Shown here: positions 33,048 to 40,911 of the stretch, one piece after another
Layout: every line of letters starts with the position of its first letter
Position numbering within the stretch: the stretch's first letter is position 1
NCBI GenBank assembly: GCA_041494245.1
Contig: JBGQAK010000002.1
Span: 213,537 to 277,536, forward strand
Length of the DNA: 64,000 nucleotides
Direction of reading: 5' to 3'
Origin: RBG-13-68-16 sp041494245
GTDB taxonomy: Bacteria; Acidobacteriota; Thermoanaerobaculia; Thermoanaerobaculales; Thermoanaerobaculaceae
Position numbers and translations under genes: made by a program
The notes under the pieces: model-generated
The model's database searches: none
What the model saw: only the letters and a program-made list of their open reading frames with translations
Told to the model about the DNA's origin: nothing

Positions 33048-33907
33048 GCGAAAGCCGAACTGTGGTGAGGCGGCTCGCGCACCGCCGGGGCGCCAACTTC
33101 TCCCTCGGGTTCCGGCTGCTGCCCCCGGCCAAACGGCGCGCCGTCTACGCTGCGTACGCAGCGTGCCGCATCCCCGACGACATCGTGGACGAGGCCGAGC
33201 CCGGGGCGAGTCGCGAGGAGATCGGCCGCCGTCTGGACGCCTGGGTGGAGGAGGTCGAGCGGACCTATCGCGGCAGCCCGGGGACCCCCGCTACACGGGC
33301 CCTCGCCGAGGTTCTGGCGCACTTTCCCATCCCGAAGGAGGCGCTGCTCGGCCTGGTGGAAGGGTGTCGGATGGACCTGGAGAGGGACCGGTACCGCACC
33401 TTCGCGGAGCTCGAGCGCTACTGTGAGCTGGTGGCCGTGACGATCTCCGACATCTCGCTGTCGATCTTCGGCATTCGCTCGCACCAGGCACACCTGTACG
33501 GGCGGCACCTGGCGATGGCGCTCCAGCTCACCAACATATGCCGCGACGTCGGCGAGGATGTCCGGCGCGACCGCATCTACGTGCCGCTCGACGAGCTCGG
33601 GCGCTTCGGGGTGCGGGAGGGGGACCTGCTCGCAGGCCGCCTGGATTCCGCGGGGTACTCGGCCCTGATGTCGTTCCAGTGCGAGCGGGCCCGGCGCCAC
33701 TTCCGGGAGGCGAACCCCCTGCCGGGGTTGCTGGCGGTCGACGCGCGTCCCGCCGTAAGGGTGATGGGTGGGGTCTACCGGCGGGTGCTGGACCGCGTGG
33801 AGCGGAACACTCGTGAAGCTTTTCACAATCGTGTCGACCTGCCGTTGTGGCAGCGGCTTACCGCGGTCGCGGCGGGTCTCCTCGGTCGTCCGTTCGTCGT
33901 CAGCTGA
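33044..33907 (+). CDS. Squalene/phytoene synthase family protein
   Basis: The 287-residue enzyme condenses two isoprenyl diphosphates head-to-head. Both Asp-rich motifs are visible: DDIVDE (45-50) and QLTNICRDVGED (161-172), together with ANFSLGFRLLPPAKRRAVYAAYA at the N-terminus and RDRIYVPLDELGRFG after the second motif. These match both CrtB (phytoene) and HpnC/HpnD (presqualene) enzymes; the product cannot be decided from motifs alone. GTG 33044 overlaps the stop of the flavoprotein gene (GTGA) and has GGCGGAGAGA upstream. It is the last gene of the two-gene unit. Confidence 0.88.
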   Translation: MSESRTVVRRLAHRRGANFSLGFRLLPPAKRRAVYAAYAACRIPDDIVDEAEPGASREEIGRRLDAWVEEVERTYRGSPGTPATRALAEVLAHFPIPKEALLGLVEGCRMDLERDRYRTFAELERYCELVAVTISDISLSIFGIRSHQAHLYGRHLAMALQLTNICRDVGEDVRRDRIYVPLDELGRFGVREGDLLAGRLDSAGYSALMSFQCERARRHFREANPLPGLLAVDARPAVRVMGGVYRRVLDRVERNTREAFHNRVDLPLWQRLTAVAAGLLGRPFVVS

Positions 33908-34026
33908 CGGTGTCCGCCGCGGAGTGTGATTGGTCAGCTACGAGGCGGGGCATCCGCAGGGTTGCGAAGGCCCCGCGTCCAGCCCGTGGGCCGAACCCCG
34001 AGCCGCAAGCCACGAGCCCCGGTTTT

Positions 34027-34422
34027 CTACGGCTTCGCCCCATGGATGATCCAGTTTTGCACGAGATCGAGCTCGGCCTGGGGGAGCGTCTTGGAGGAGA
34101 ACATGGTGCGCGGCATCCCCTTGCCCTCGGTAGCGGTGTGGGTCAACTTGAGCCAGAGGTAGGAGGCGGCCGGTTCTCCAGCCTTGACGAGGACCATCGC
34201 GGGCACCTCCTGGCTCTTGATGTCGACCAGGCGTGCGTAGCCCTTGCCCGTCGAGAGATCGAGGCCCTTTTTCGGGTTGTCCCCACCGTGGCACTCGGCG
34301 CACGCCTTGACGAAGACGGGCTCGACGTCGTTCGCGTACGAGACGGGCGATTGAGCCCGCGCGGCGAGTGCGAGTACCACGACCAGGACCACCACGACAG
34401 CGAGCAGTTCCTTGCGTGCCAT
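34027..34422 (-). CDS. Small c-type cytochrome (haem-binding, exported)
   Basis: The 131-residue protein has a signal peptide (LLAVVVVLVVVLALAARAQS) and one haem c site, CAECH, in PVFVKACAECHGGDNPKKGLDL. This is the layout of the planctomycete-type cytochrome C domain (PSCyt1), with SYANDVEPVFVKAC before the site and LVKAGEPAASYLWLKLTH after it. A distal Met (GMPRTMF) could be the sixth ligand. CGGAGGG before ATG 34422 sets the start, and a TAGAAT box lies at 34451-34446 on the minus strand. It converges with the synthase gene and diverges from the nucleotidyltransferase gene. Confidence 0.83.
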   Translation of the reverse strand: MARKELLAVVVVLVVVLALAARAQSPVSYANDVEPVFVKACAECHGGDNPKKGLDLSTGKGYARLVDIKSQEVPAMVLVKAGEPAASYLWLKLTHTATEGKGMPRTMFSSKTLPQAELDLVQNWIIHGAKP

Positions 34423-34521
34423 GCGCCCTCCGGGAAGCATGCGTCATTCTAGCAATGCCGCCTGCGCGTGCGTACATTTCGCGTCCCCGGCCGGACCCCG
34501 TTCCGGGCCGACGGGGAGCAG

Positions 34522-34527
34522 TACACT
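34522..34527 (+). promoter_or_regulatory. -10 box of the tRNA nucleotidyltransferase operon
   Basis: TACACT lies 6 nt before GTG 34534 without a ribosome binding site, matching the leaderless pattern seen across the window. Confidence 0.5.
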
Positions 34528-34533
34528 GGCGGC

Positions 34534-37155
34534 GTGAAGGTCGTCACCACCCACCTGGGCGCGGACTTCGACGCCCTGGGTGCGGTCGCTGCCGCCCTAC
34601 TGTTGGCTCCGGGGGCACGCGTCGTGTTCCCCGGGTCACAGGAGGCAGCGGTCCGGCGCTTCCTCTCGGCGGAACACGTCGAGCTGCCCGAGGTGCGGGT
34701 GCGCGAGCTGCGCCGGGCCCGCATCACCGACGCAACGGTCGTGGACTGCTCGTCGTGGCGGCGCCTCGGTGAGGTCGGGGAGCTGATCCGCAATTCGGGT
34801 TGTCCGGTGAGGGTCGTGGACCACCACCCCGGGGGGCCGGAGGCGATCGCCGCTGGCGAGCTTCTCACCGCCCCGGTGGCCGCCACCTGCACGGTGATGG
34901 TCGGCGAGCTGCAGCGCCTCGGGCTCACGCCCGACCCGGTGACGGCCGCGCTGATGCTTCTCGGGATCTACGAAGACACCGGCGGCCTGACCTACCTCGA
35001 CACCACGTCCACGGACGTCGCGGCCGCGGCCTGGCTGCTTGAGGCGGGGGCGAAGCTCGAGTGGGTGCGGCGCTACGTGCTACGCCCCCTCGAGCCCGAG
35101 CAACTCGAGCTCCTCAACCAGTTCGTGGAAGGCGCGGTCGAGCACCAGGTGGACGGCGTCCGCGTCGTGATCACGATCGCTCGTCCGAGCGAGCAGGTCG
35201 AGGAGGCCGCGTACGTGATCCACCGCTACGCCGAGATCTTCGATCTGCCGGTGGTGGTGGCCCTGCTCGAGGTGCCGCCGCAGCTCATTGTGATCGCGCG
35301 CTCGACGTGGCGCGGCGTGGACGCCGGCAAGCTGCTCGCCCCGCTGGGCGGCGGCGGGCACGCAACGGCGGCCGCCGCCCGGCTACGCGGGAAGAGCGCG
35401 GTGGAGGTGGCGGAGAGGCTGCTTGGCGAGATCGCGAGCATGGCCGGTGCGCACTGGACCGCGGCGACCCTCGCGACGCCATTCGTGCGCACCTGCCCGA
35501 ACGACATCACGGTCGCCGAGGCGAAGGAGCGGCTGGTGCGGCTTCGCATCAACGCGATGCCGGTCGAGGACGCGGGGCGCCTGGTCGGTGTGGTGTCACG
35601 CCAGATCCTCGATAGCGCGCTGGCGGGAGGACTCGGCGGGCGCCCGGTCACCACGGTGATGCGGCCAGGCGTCCCGGAGGTGCGCCCCGAGGCGACCGTG
35701 GACGAGATCCAACGGCTGTTCATGGAGGGGCACGCGCGCTTCGCGCTGGTGCGGCTCGGCACCGGGTGGGGCATCATCACGCGCATGGACCTCTTCCGGC
35801 GCCTCTACGAGCGCCAGCTCGCCGAGGGCGCCCGTGTGGACCGCCGGGTCGCCGGGGCGCGCCTGGTGGTGCACGACGTCGGGCGCACCCTGCGCCGCAC
35901 CCTGGCACCGAAGCTCCTCGAGGTGCTGACCGTGGCCGGTGAGCTGGCCCACGAGTCGGGGGGGCACGCGTTCCTGGTCGGCGGTGCGGTGCGCGACGCG
36001 TTGCTGGGCCGCGCGGTCGAGGACGTGGACGTGGTCGTGGAGGGGAACGGCGTGGAGCTGGCGGAACGCCTGGTGGCCCACTTCGGCGGGCACTCGCACC
36101 CGCACGAGGCGTTCCTCACGGCGGCGGTTCATTTCCCGGACGGCATCCGGTTCGACGTGGCCACCGCGCGCACCGAGTTCTACCGCTCACCTGCGGCCCT
36201 GCCCGAGGTCGAGACCTCCGCGATGCGCCAGGACCTCTACCGGCGCGACTTCACCATCAACGCGATGGCGATCAACCTCACGCCGGGCAGGTTCGGCGAC
36301 CTGCTGGACTTCTTCGGCGGGCAACGCGACCTGGAGCGCCGCCAGATCCGCGTCCTCCACTCGCTCTCGTTCCTCGACGACCCCACCCGAGCAATCCGCG
36401 CGGTCCGCTTCGCCACCAGGCTCGGGTTCGAGATCGCCGCCGAGACGCGGCAGCTCATCCGGGTGGCGGTGCTCGAGGGTGTCTTCTCCCGCCTCTCGGG
36501 CGAGCGGCTGCGGGACGAGGTGGCGGAGTTACTGGAGGAGGGGCACCCGGTCGAGGCGCTCGTCGAACTCGAGCACCTGGGTGTGTTCTCGGCGGTGTTC
36601 CCGGGCGTCGCGTGGAGCGTGGCGCTGCGGCGCTTCCTCCACGACGTCGCGTCCGTGCTGGCGTGGTCGGTGCTCGAGGAGGTGTACAGCGGGCCGCGGT
36701 GGTTCGTCTACGTGGTGGCCCTCGCCACCCGCTCCGGCGAGGGCGGCGGAAAGCCGCTGGCGCAGCGACTGGCGCTCTCCGGGAAGATGGCCACCACAGT
36801 GGCGGGGGCGCGCCGCCGCACAGAGCAATTGCTCTCGGTGGTGTGCCAGAAGGGGGTTGCGCCCAGCGAGGTGGTGGGGGCGGTGGAGCACGCGGAGCGG
36901 GCGCTGGCGGTGGTCACCATGGCGGCCGCCGGCGGTGCGGAGCGACGGATACTCAGGCAGGCGTTGACCGCCTGGATGCGCGCGCCTCTGCCGGTCACCG
37001 GGGCGCAGCTACGCGCGGCGGGAGTCAAGCCGGGCCCGGCGATCGGCGCTGCCGTGCGGCAGACCCGTGCGGCCGTGCTCGACGGTAAGGTCGAGCGGGG
37101 CGAGGCGCTCGCCTATGCCCTCACGGTCGCCCGCAAGCTCGGGGCCAGGAAGTGA
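34534..37155 (+). CDS. DHH phosphoesterase-CBS-poly(A) polymerase fusion (tRNA nucleotidyltransferase type)
   Basis: The 873-residue protein has three parts. Residues 1-300 are a DHH/DHHA1 phosphoesterase (THLGADFDALGA, VVDCSSWRRLGEV, DHH at 96-98, GIYEDTGGLTY, and the DHHA1 motif LGGGGHATAAAARL). Residues about 305-440 are a CBS pair. From about 465 comes a class II nucleotidyltransferase (FLVGGAVRDALLGRAVEDVDVVVEG with the catalytic DVD, RDFTINAMAINL, DDPTRAIRAVRFATRLGF). In Aquifex and relatives such proteins add A or CCA ends to tRNA; the DHH part may trim RNA. GTG 34534 is set by the TACACT box 6 nt upstream. It heads a run of overlapping genes ending with rsmD. Confidence 0.9.
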   Translation: MKVVTTHLGADFDALGAVAAALLLAPGARVVFPGSQEAAVRRFLSAEHVELPEVRVRELRRARITDATVVDCSSWRRLGEVGELIRNSGCPVRVVDHHPGGPEAIAAGELLTAPVAATCTVMVGELQRLGLTPDPVTAALMLLGIYEDTGGLTYLDTTSTDVAAAAWLLEAGAKLEWVRRYVLRPLEPEQLELLNQFVEGAVEHQVDGVRVVITIARPSEQVEEAAYVIHRYAEIFDLPVVVALLEVPPQLIVIARSTWRGVDAGKLLAPLGGGGHATAAAARLRGKSAVEVAERLLGEIASMAGAHWTAATLATPFVRTCPNDITVAEAKERLVRLRINAMPVEDAGRLVGVVSRQILDSALAGGLGGRPVTTVMRPGVPEVRPEATVDEIQRLFMEGHARFALVRLGTGWGIITRMDLFRRLYERQLAEGARVDRRVAGARLVVHDVGRTLRRTLAPKLLEVLTVAGELAHESGGHAFLVGGAVRDALLGRAVEDVDVVVEGNGVELAERLVAHFGGHSHPHEAFLTAAVHFPDGIRFDVATARTEFYRSPAALPEVETSAMRQDLYRRDFTINAMAINLTPGRFGDLLDFFGGQRDLERRQIRVLHSLSFLDDPTRAIRAVRFATRLGFEIAAETRQLIRVAVLEGVFSRLSGERLRDEVAELLEEGHPVEALVELEHLGVFSAVFPGVAWSVALRRFLHDVASVLAWSVLEEVYSGPRWFVYVVALATRSGEGGGKPLAQRLALSGKMATTVAGARRRTEQLLSVVCQKGVAPSEVVGAVEHAERALAVVTMAAAGGAERRILRQALTAWMRAPLPVTGAQLRAAGVKPGPAIGAAVRQTRAAVLDGKVERGEALAYALTVARKLGARK

Positions 37156-37769
37156 TCGCGGCAGCCCTGCTGGCGCTGGCCGCGGCCGCCCCGCCCGACC
37201 CGACGTACCTCGTCGAGAGGGTGGTCACGATCGAAAGCGCGGTGCGGCGGACCTCGGTGTTCCGGAACGGGGTCGCGGTCTTCGTCGTCCAGAAGCCGGG
37301 GGAGGCCAGGCGCGTCCTGCGCCAGCCGCTCACCGAGGTGGAGCTCTCGGTGCTGGTGCAGGTGGTGGAGGACGGCTACGCCGACCTCGCCCGCGTCGAC
37401 AGGGAGGGGCACGCGCCCGTCGAGGGAAGCGTCGAGATGCGGCTGGCCCCGGTCGGCAGGCCCCCTCTGACCCTCCGCTACCCCGTCAGCGCTGTGCCTG
37501 CATTCGCCGCGGCGAGGATCTCGCAGGCCCTGGACGGGCTCGAGGCCAACCTTGTGCGGCTCGGCGGCCCCCGGGAGGACCTCCGAGGGTGGGTGCCGAA
37601 GGTCGGCGACCGGGTCGTCCTGGAGGACGGCCGGACCGTGCTGGTGCTGGAGGCGATGCCGGACGGAGACCGCCTGATCCTGCGCGTCCAGATCGGCGAC
37701 GGCCCCGCGTCGGTCTTCATGAGCGACGAGGAGCTGCGCAACAAGGCACTGCGGCGGGTCGGCAAGTGA
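37152..37769 (+). CDS. Exported protein of unknown function
   Basis: The 205-residue product has a short Ala-rich signal-like N-terminus (MIAAALLALAAAAPPDPTY) and a beta-rich body with alternating hydrophobic residues (VVTIESAVRRTSVFRNGVAVFVVQ; GWVPKVGDRVVLEDGRTVLVLE). I do not recognise a family. It is translationally coupled on both sides: its GTG overlaps the stop of the nucleotidyltransferase gene and its stop overlaps the start of rsmD. Confidence 0.7.
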   Translation: MIAAALLALAAAAPPDPTYLVERVVTIESAVRRTSVFRNGVAVFVVQKPGEARRVLRQPLTEVELSVLVQVVEDGYADLARVDREGHAPVEGSVEMRLAPVGRPPLTLRYPVSAVPAFAAARISQALDGLEANLVRLGGPREDLRGWVPKVGDRVVLEDGRTVLVLEAMPDGDRLILRVQIGDGPASVFMSDEELRNKALRRVGK

Positions 37770-38311
37770 GGATCACAGGCGGGAGTTGGGCCTCGCGGCG
37801 GGTCGGCGGCCCGCCCAGGGGCAGCCCTCTCCGGCCCACCCCCGATGCTCTGCGGGAGCAGGCGTTCGCCGTCTTCGGGCCGCGCCTCCCGGGGGCCGTG
37901 TTTCTGGACCTGTTCGCGGGCACCGGCGTCGACTCCCTGGAGGCGCTCTCGCGCGGCGCGGCGAAGGCGTTCCTGGTCGAGAGGGCCCCTGCCGCCGCCG
38001 CGCTCATCCGGCGCAACTTCGCGGCGCTTGCCGTCGCCGACGCGCGGTGGGAACTGGAGCTCCACGAGGCCACCCACGCGCTGCGCGCCCTTGCCGGGCG
38101 CGGGGTGAGCTGCACGCTGGCGTGGTGCGACCCGCCGTTTGCCTCCTGGGAGGAGGGCGTCGAGGCGCTCGCCCTGGCGCGGGAGGTATCCGTGCTGAGG
38201 GCGGGCGCCGAGGCTGTCCTCGAGGCCCCGCCGCGGAGCAAACCGCATGTCGCGGGCTTCTCCCTCGTCCGCGATCTGCGCGGCGCATTCCTCCTCCGGG
38301 TTGAAGGGTAG
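37766..38311 (+). CDS. rsmD: 16S rRNA (guanine966-N2)-methyltransferase RsmD family
   Basis: The 181-residue protein opens with RITGGSWASRRV and RPTPDALREQAFAVFG, as RsmD does, followed by the SAM-binding motif VFLDLFAGTGVDSLEALSRGA and the catalytic DPPF (WCDPPFASWEEG). RsmD methylates G966 of 16S rRNA in the 30S subunit. It is slightly shorter than the E. coli enzyme and the C-terminal beta hairpin is compressed. GTG 37766 overlaps the preceding stop. The usual neighbour coaD is absent. Confidence 0.85.
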   Translation: MRITGGSWASRRVGGPPRGSPLRPTPDALREQAFAVFGPRLPGAVFLDLFAGTGVDSLEALSRGAAKAFLVERAPAAAALIRRNFAALAVADARWELELHEATHALRALAGRGVSCTLAWCDPPFASWEEGVEALALAREVSVLRAGAEAVLEAPPRSKPHVAGFSLVRDLRGAFLLRVEG

Positions 38312-38342
38312 GAACCGCTTCCTTCCAGCGAAACCGGGGCGA

Positions 38343-38370
38343 TGGACACGCGCCCGCCGGCGGCTATACT
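38343..38370 (+). promoter_or_regulatory. Promoter of the PilT-like gene
   Basis: TGGACA at 38343-38348 (one mismatch to TTGACA) and TATACT at 38365-38370 are 16 nt apart; ATG 38377 is 6 nt after the -10 box, with no ribosome binding site. Confidence 0.65.
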
Positions 38371-38376
38371 CAAGAC

Positions 38377-39483
38377 ATGCTCCACTTCGAGATGCCCAAA
38401 TTTCTGGGGAGCATCCTCGCGGCGGCGCCGCGGGCGGGGGACGTGCTGCTGGCGGTTGGGCTTCCGCCCCAGGTGCTGGTAGACGGGGAGCTGGTGCGGC
38501 TGAAGCTCCCGGGGCTCGAGCGCTTTACCCCTTTCCAGACCGAGGCAGTGGTCCTGCACCTGCTGGCCCAGGCCTCACCTGCGGTGGCCGCGCGGGTACG
38601 GCAGGAGGGCGCGGCGCACTTCGCCTACTCCGTCCCGGGCGTAAGCCGCTTCAGGGTCGCCGTCTTTTCCCAGCGCGGCACGTTCGCGATCTCTCTGCGG
38701 GCGATACCCGAGAAAGTGCCCACGCTCGGGGGGCTCGGGCTGCCGGACGCAATGCGCGATGCGTGCCGCGAGCGCAACGGCATCGTGATCGTGAGCGGGC
38801 CTGCGGGCTCAGGCCGGACCACGTCGCTTGCCGCCATGCTGGCGGAGCTGAACGCGTCCTGCTCATGCCACGTGGTCACCGTCGAGGATCCCATCGAGTT
38901 CCTGCACAAGCACTCCCGGGCCACGGTCAACCAGCGCGAGGTGGGTACCGACACGCCGACCCTCGCGCAGGGACTGGCGAGCGGATTGCGCCAGGGCGCG
39001 CAGGTGTTTCTGGTGGCCGAGCCGCACGATGCCCTGGAGGCGCGCCTGATACTCGAGGCGGCCGAGACCGGGCACCTGGTGTTCACCTCGCTGCGTGGCT
39101 ATGACACGGCGTCTTCATTGCTCCGCCTGCTGTCGCTCTTCCCCGCGGATGAACGGATCGAGGTGCGCGCCCGCCTTGGCCGCGCGCTGCGCTGGGTCTT
39201 CACCCAGCAGTTGATCCCGCACAGAGACGGCCGTCGCCCGGTCGTGGAGGTGTGGCGCTCGACCCGGGCCACCGCCGCGCACCTGGTCGACGGCCAGCTC
39301 AGCTCCACCCTGCTCGCCGACATCCTGCGGGACGGCGAGGCGGACGGCCAGGTGTGGTTCGACCGCGAGCTGGAGCGGCGGGTGCGGGCAGGGGAGATCG
39401 AGGTGGAGATGGCGGTGGCGAACGCGGTGCTGCCACGCCAGCTCGAGCTGCGGCTCCAGGACCTCAGAGGGGGGCGGTCGTGA
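38377..39483 (+). CDS. PilT/PilU-like secretion ATPase with altered catalytic motifs
   Basis: The 368-residue protein matches type IV pilus retraction ATPases over its length: an N-terminal PAS-like domain with DVLLAVGLPPQVLVDGELVRL, an Asp box VTVEDPIEFLHKHS (168-180), the phrase EAAETGHLVFTSLRG and a C-terminal domain with TQQLIPHRDGRRPVVEV. Three catalytic spots differ from PilT: the Walker A lysine is Arg (GPAGSGRTTS, R147), GEMRD becomes AEPHD with E215 kept, and the His-box TLHT is SLRG. ATP hydrolysis may be weak or lost. The gene overlaps a small pseudo-receiver gene by 4 nt, and no pilin gene is near. Confidence 0.85.
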   Translation: MLHFEMPKFLGSILAAAPRAGDVLLAVGLPPQVLVDGELVRLKLPGLERFTPFQTEAVVLHLLAQASPAVAARVRQEGAAHFAYSVPGVSRFRVAVFSQRGTFAISLRAIPEKVPTLGGLGLPDAMRDACRERNGIVIVSGPAGSGRTTSLAAMLAELNASCSCHVVTVEDPIEFLHKHSRATVNQREVGTDTPTLAQGLASGLRQGAQVFLVAEPHDALEARLILEAAETGHLVFTSLRGYDTASSLLRLLSLFPADERIEVRARLGRALRWVFTQQLIPHRDGRRPVVEVWRSTRATAAHLVDGQLSSTLLADILRDGEADGQVWFDRELERRVRAGEIEVEMAVANAVLPRQLELRLQDLRGGRS

Positions 39484-39896
39484 AGCGTGCGGTCGTCGTG
39501 AGCGATGGGCGGCTCCAGGTGGATGCGGTGCTGGGAGCGCTGGCCGCGGCAGGCTTCGAGGCGGTGGAGGTGGAAAACGTCAACCGGGTGCGCTCCGACC
39601 TGGAAGCGGGAGCGGCGGCCGTGGTTCTGGGCTACGCCGGGCACAGCAACGACCCGAGCCATCTGGCTGTGCTCACCTCTTTGCCGCCGGGCCTGCGGCG
39701 GGCCTGCGTCGTGGTCCTCGTCGGGCCCGGCCTCGCCACCGGCGACGGGACGAGGGCCTTCCACCTGGGCGTTGACCTCGTCGTGGCATGGCACGACACA
39801 CCCCGCCTGGGCGAGCTGATAGATTCAGCGGTGGCCTTCAAGCGGACCCTGGTCGCCCCCCTGGATCCTGCGGCGGCCACCCGGTTGGGCGGGTAG
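39480..39896 (+). CDS. Receiver-like protein lacking the phosphoacceptor Asp
   Basis: The 138-residue protein has the alternating beta-alpha pattern of a CheY-like receiver domain: KRAVVVSDGRLQVDAVLGALAAAGF, VLGYAGHSNDPSHLAVLTSLPP, CVVVLVGPGLATGD, and FHLGVDLVVAWHDTPRLGELI, the last resembling the alpha4-beta5 Thr/Lys region. Where a receiver has the acceptor Asp (after beta-3) this one reads VVLGYAG, so it cannot be phosphorylated in the usual way. It is translationally coupled to the PilT-like gene and may be its regulatory partner. The family assignment is my reading of the secondary-structure pattern. Confidence 0.6.
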   Translation: MKRAVVVSDGRLQVDAVLGALAAAGFEAVEVENVNRVRSDLEAGAAAVVLGYAGHSNDPSHLAVLTSLPPGLRRACVVVLVGPGLATGDGTRAFHLGVDLVVAWHDTPRLGELIDSAVAFKRTLVAPLDPAAATRLGG

Positions 39897-39957
39897 GGCC
39901 ATTCACCGTGACACGGGTACGCCTGTTCACGTAGAACCCTCAGGGGACGAACAGCTC

Positions 39958-40911
39958 GTGCAGATTGTGGACGTAGTCAATCGGCTCGATGGCCTCAAGC
40001 GCTCGGTCGCGCGGGTGATCCGCGGCAAGGACGAGGCGATCGACTGGATCATCGCGGCGTTGCTGGCCCGCGGCCACGTCCTCATCGAGGACATCCCCGG
40101 CGTGGGCAAGACCACGCTTGCGCAGGCACTGGCACGCTCCCTTAACCTCGTGTTCTCGCGCATCCAGTGCACCTCGGACACGCTGCCCTCCGACGTCATC
40201 GGCGTCTCGCTCTGGCGCGTCGAGCGGGGGGAGTTCGAGTTCCTCCCCGGGCCGGTCTTCACCAACGTGCTGCTGGCCGACGAGATCAACCGCGCGACTC
40301 CGAAGACCCAGGCGGCGCTCCTGGAGGCGATGAGCGAGCGCACCGTCACCGTCGAGAAGACGCGCTACCGCCTGCGCGAGCCGTTCATCGTCCTGGCCAC
40401 CCAGAACCCGGTGGAGTACCTCGGCACCTACCCTTTGCCAGAGTCCCAGCTCGACCGTTTCCTGCTGCGCATCTCGCTCGGGTACCCGGCTCCGGACGAG
40501 GAACTGGCGCTTCTCCGCAGCGGCGGGGTGGAAGGTGAGCTGGAAGCGATCCGCCCCGTCCTCGAGGGGGCCGAGCTCGTGCAGCTGCAGGCGCGCGTGC
40601 GCGAGGTGCGGGTGGCACCCCCCCTTCTCGAGTACCTCCTGGACCTCGTCCACCGGACGCGCGCTCATCCCGCGCTGGGGCTCGGCGTGTCCACCCGCGG
40701 GGCGCTGGCGCTGCACCGCGCCAGCCAGGCGCTCGCGATGGTGGAGGGGCGCGATTACGTCATCCCGGACGACATCCAGCGGCTGGCGGTGGCGGTCATG
40801 GCGCACCGCGTGGTGTTGGCCGGCGGTGAGGTCGGGGAGGGGTGGAGCCGCAGCGAGGCTGAACGTGCCGTGATAAGAGAGATCGTCGACTCGGCGCCAG
40901 TTCCGCTATGA
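39958..40911 (+). CDS. MoxR-family AAA+ ATPase
   Basis: The 317-residue ATPase has Walker A EDIPGVGKTTLAQALA, the MoxR signature RIQCTSDTLPSDVIGVSLW, Walker B VLLADEINRATPKTQAALLEAM, sensor motif ATQNPVEYLGTYPLPESQLDRFL and the C-terminal lid (LGVSTRGALALHRASQALA). MoxR proteins act as chaperones for the maturation of complexes, with the DUF58 and transglutaminase proteins encoded next. The start GTG 39958 lacks a strong ribosome binding site. The gene overlaps the DUF58 gene by 4 nt (ATGA), opening a three-gene operon. Confidence 0.93.
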   Translation: MQIVDVVNRLDGLKRSVARVIRGKDEAIDWIIAALLARGHVLIEDIPGVGKTTLAQALARSLNLVFSRIQCTSDTLPSDVIGVSLWRVERGEFEFLPGPVFTNVLLADEINRATPKTQAALLEAMSERTVTVEKTRYRLREPFIVLATQNPVEYLGTYPLPESQLDRFLLRISLGYPAPDEELALLRSGGVEGELEAIRPVLEGAELVQLQARVREVRVAPPLLEYLLDLVHRTRAHPALGLGVSTRGALALHRASQALAMVEGRDYVIPDDIQRLAVAVMAHRVVLAGGEVGEGWSRSEAERAVIREIVDSAPVPL

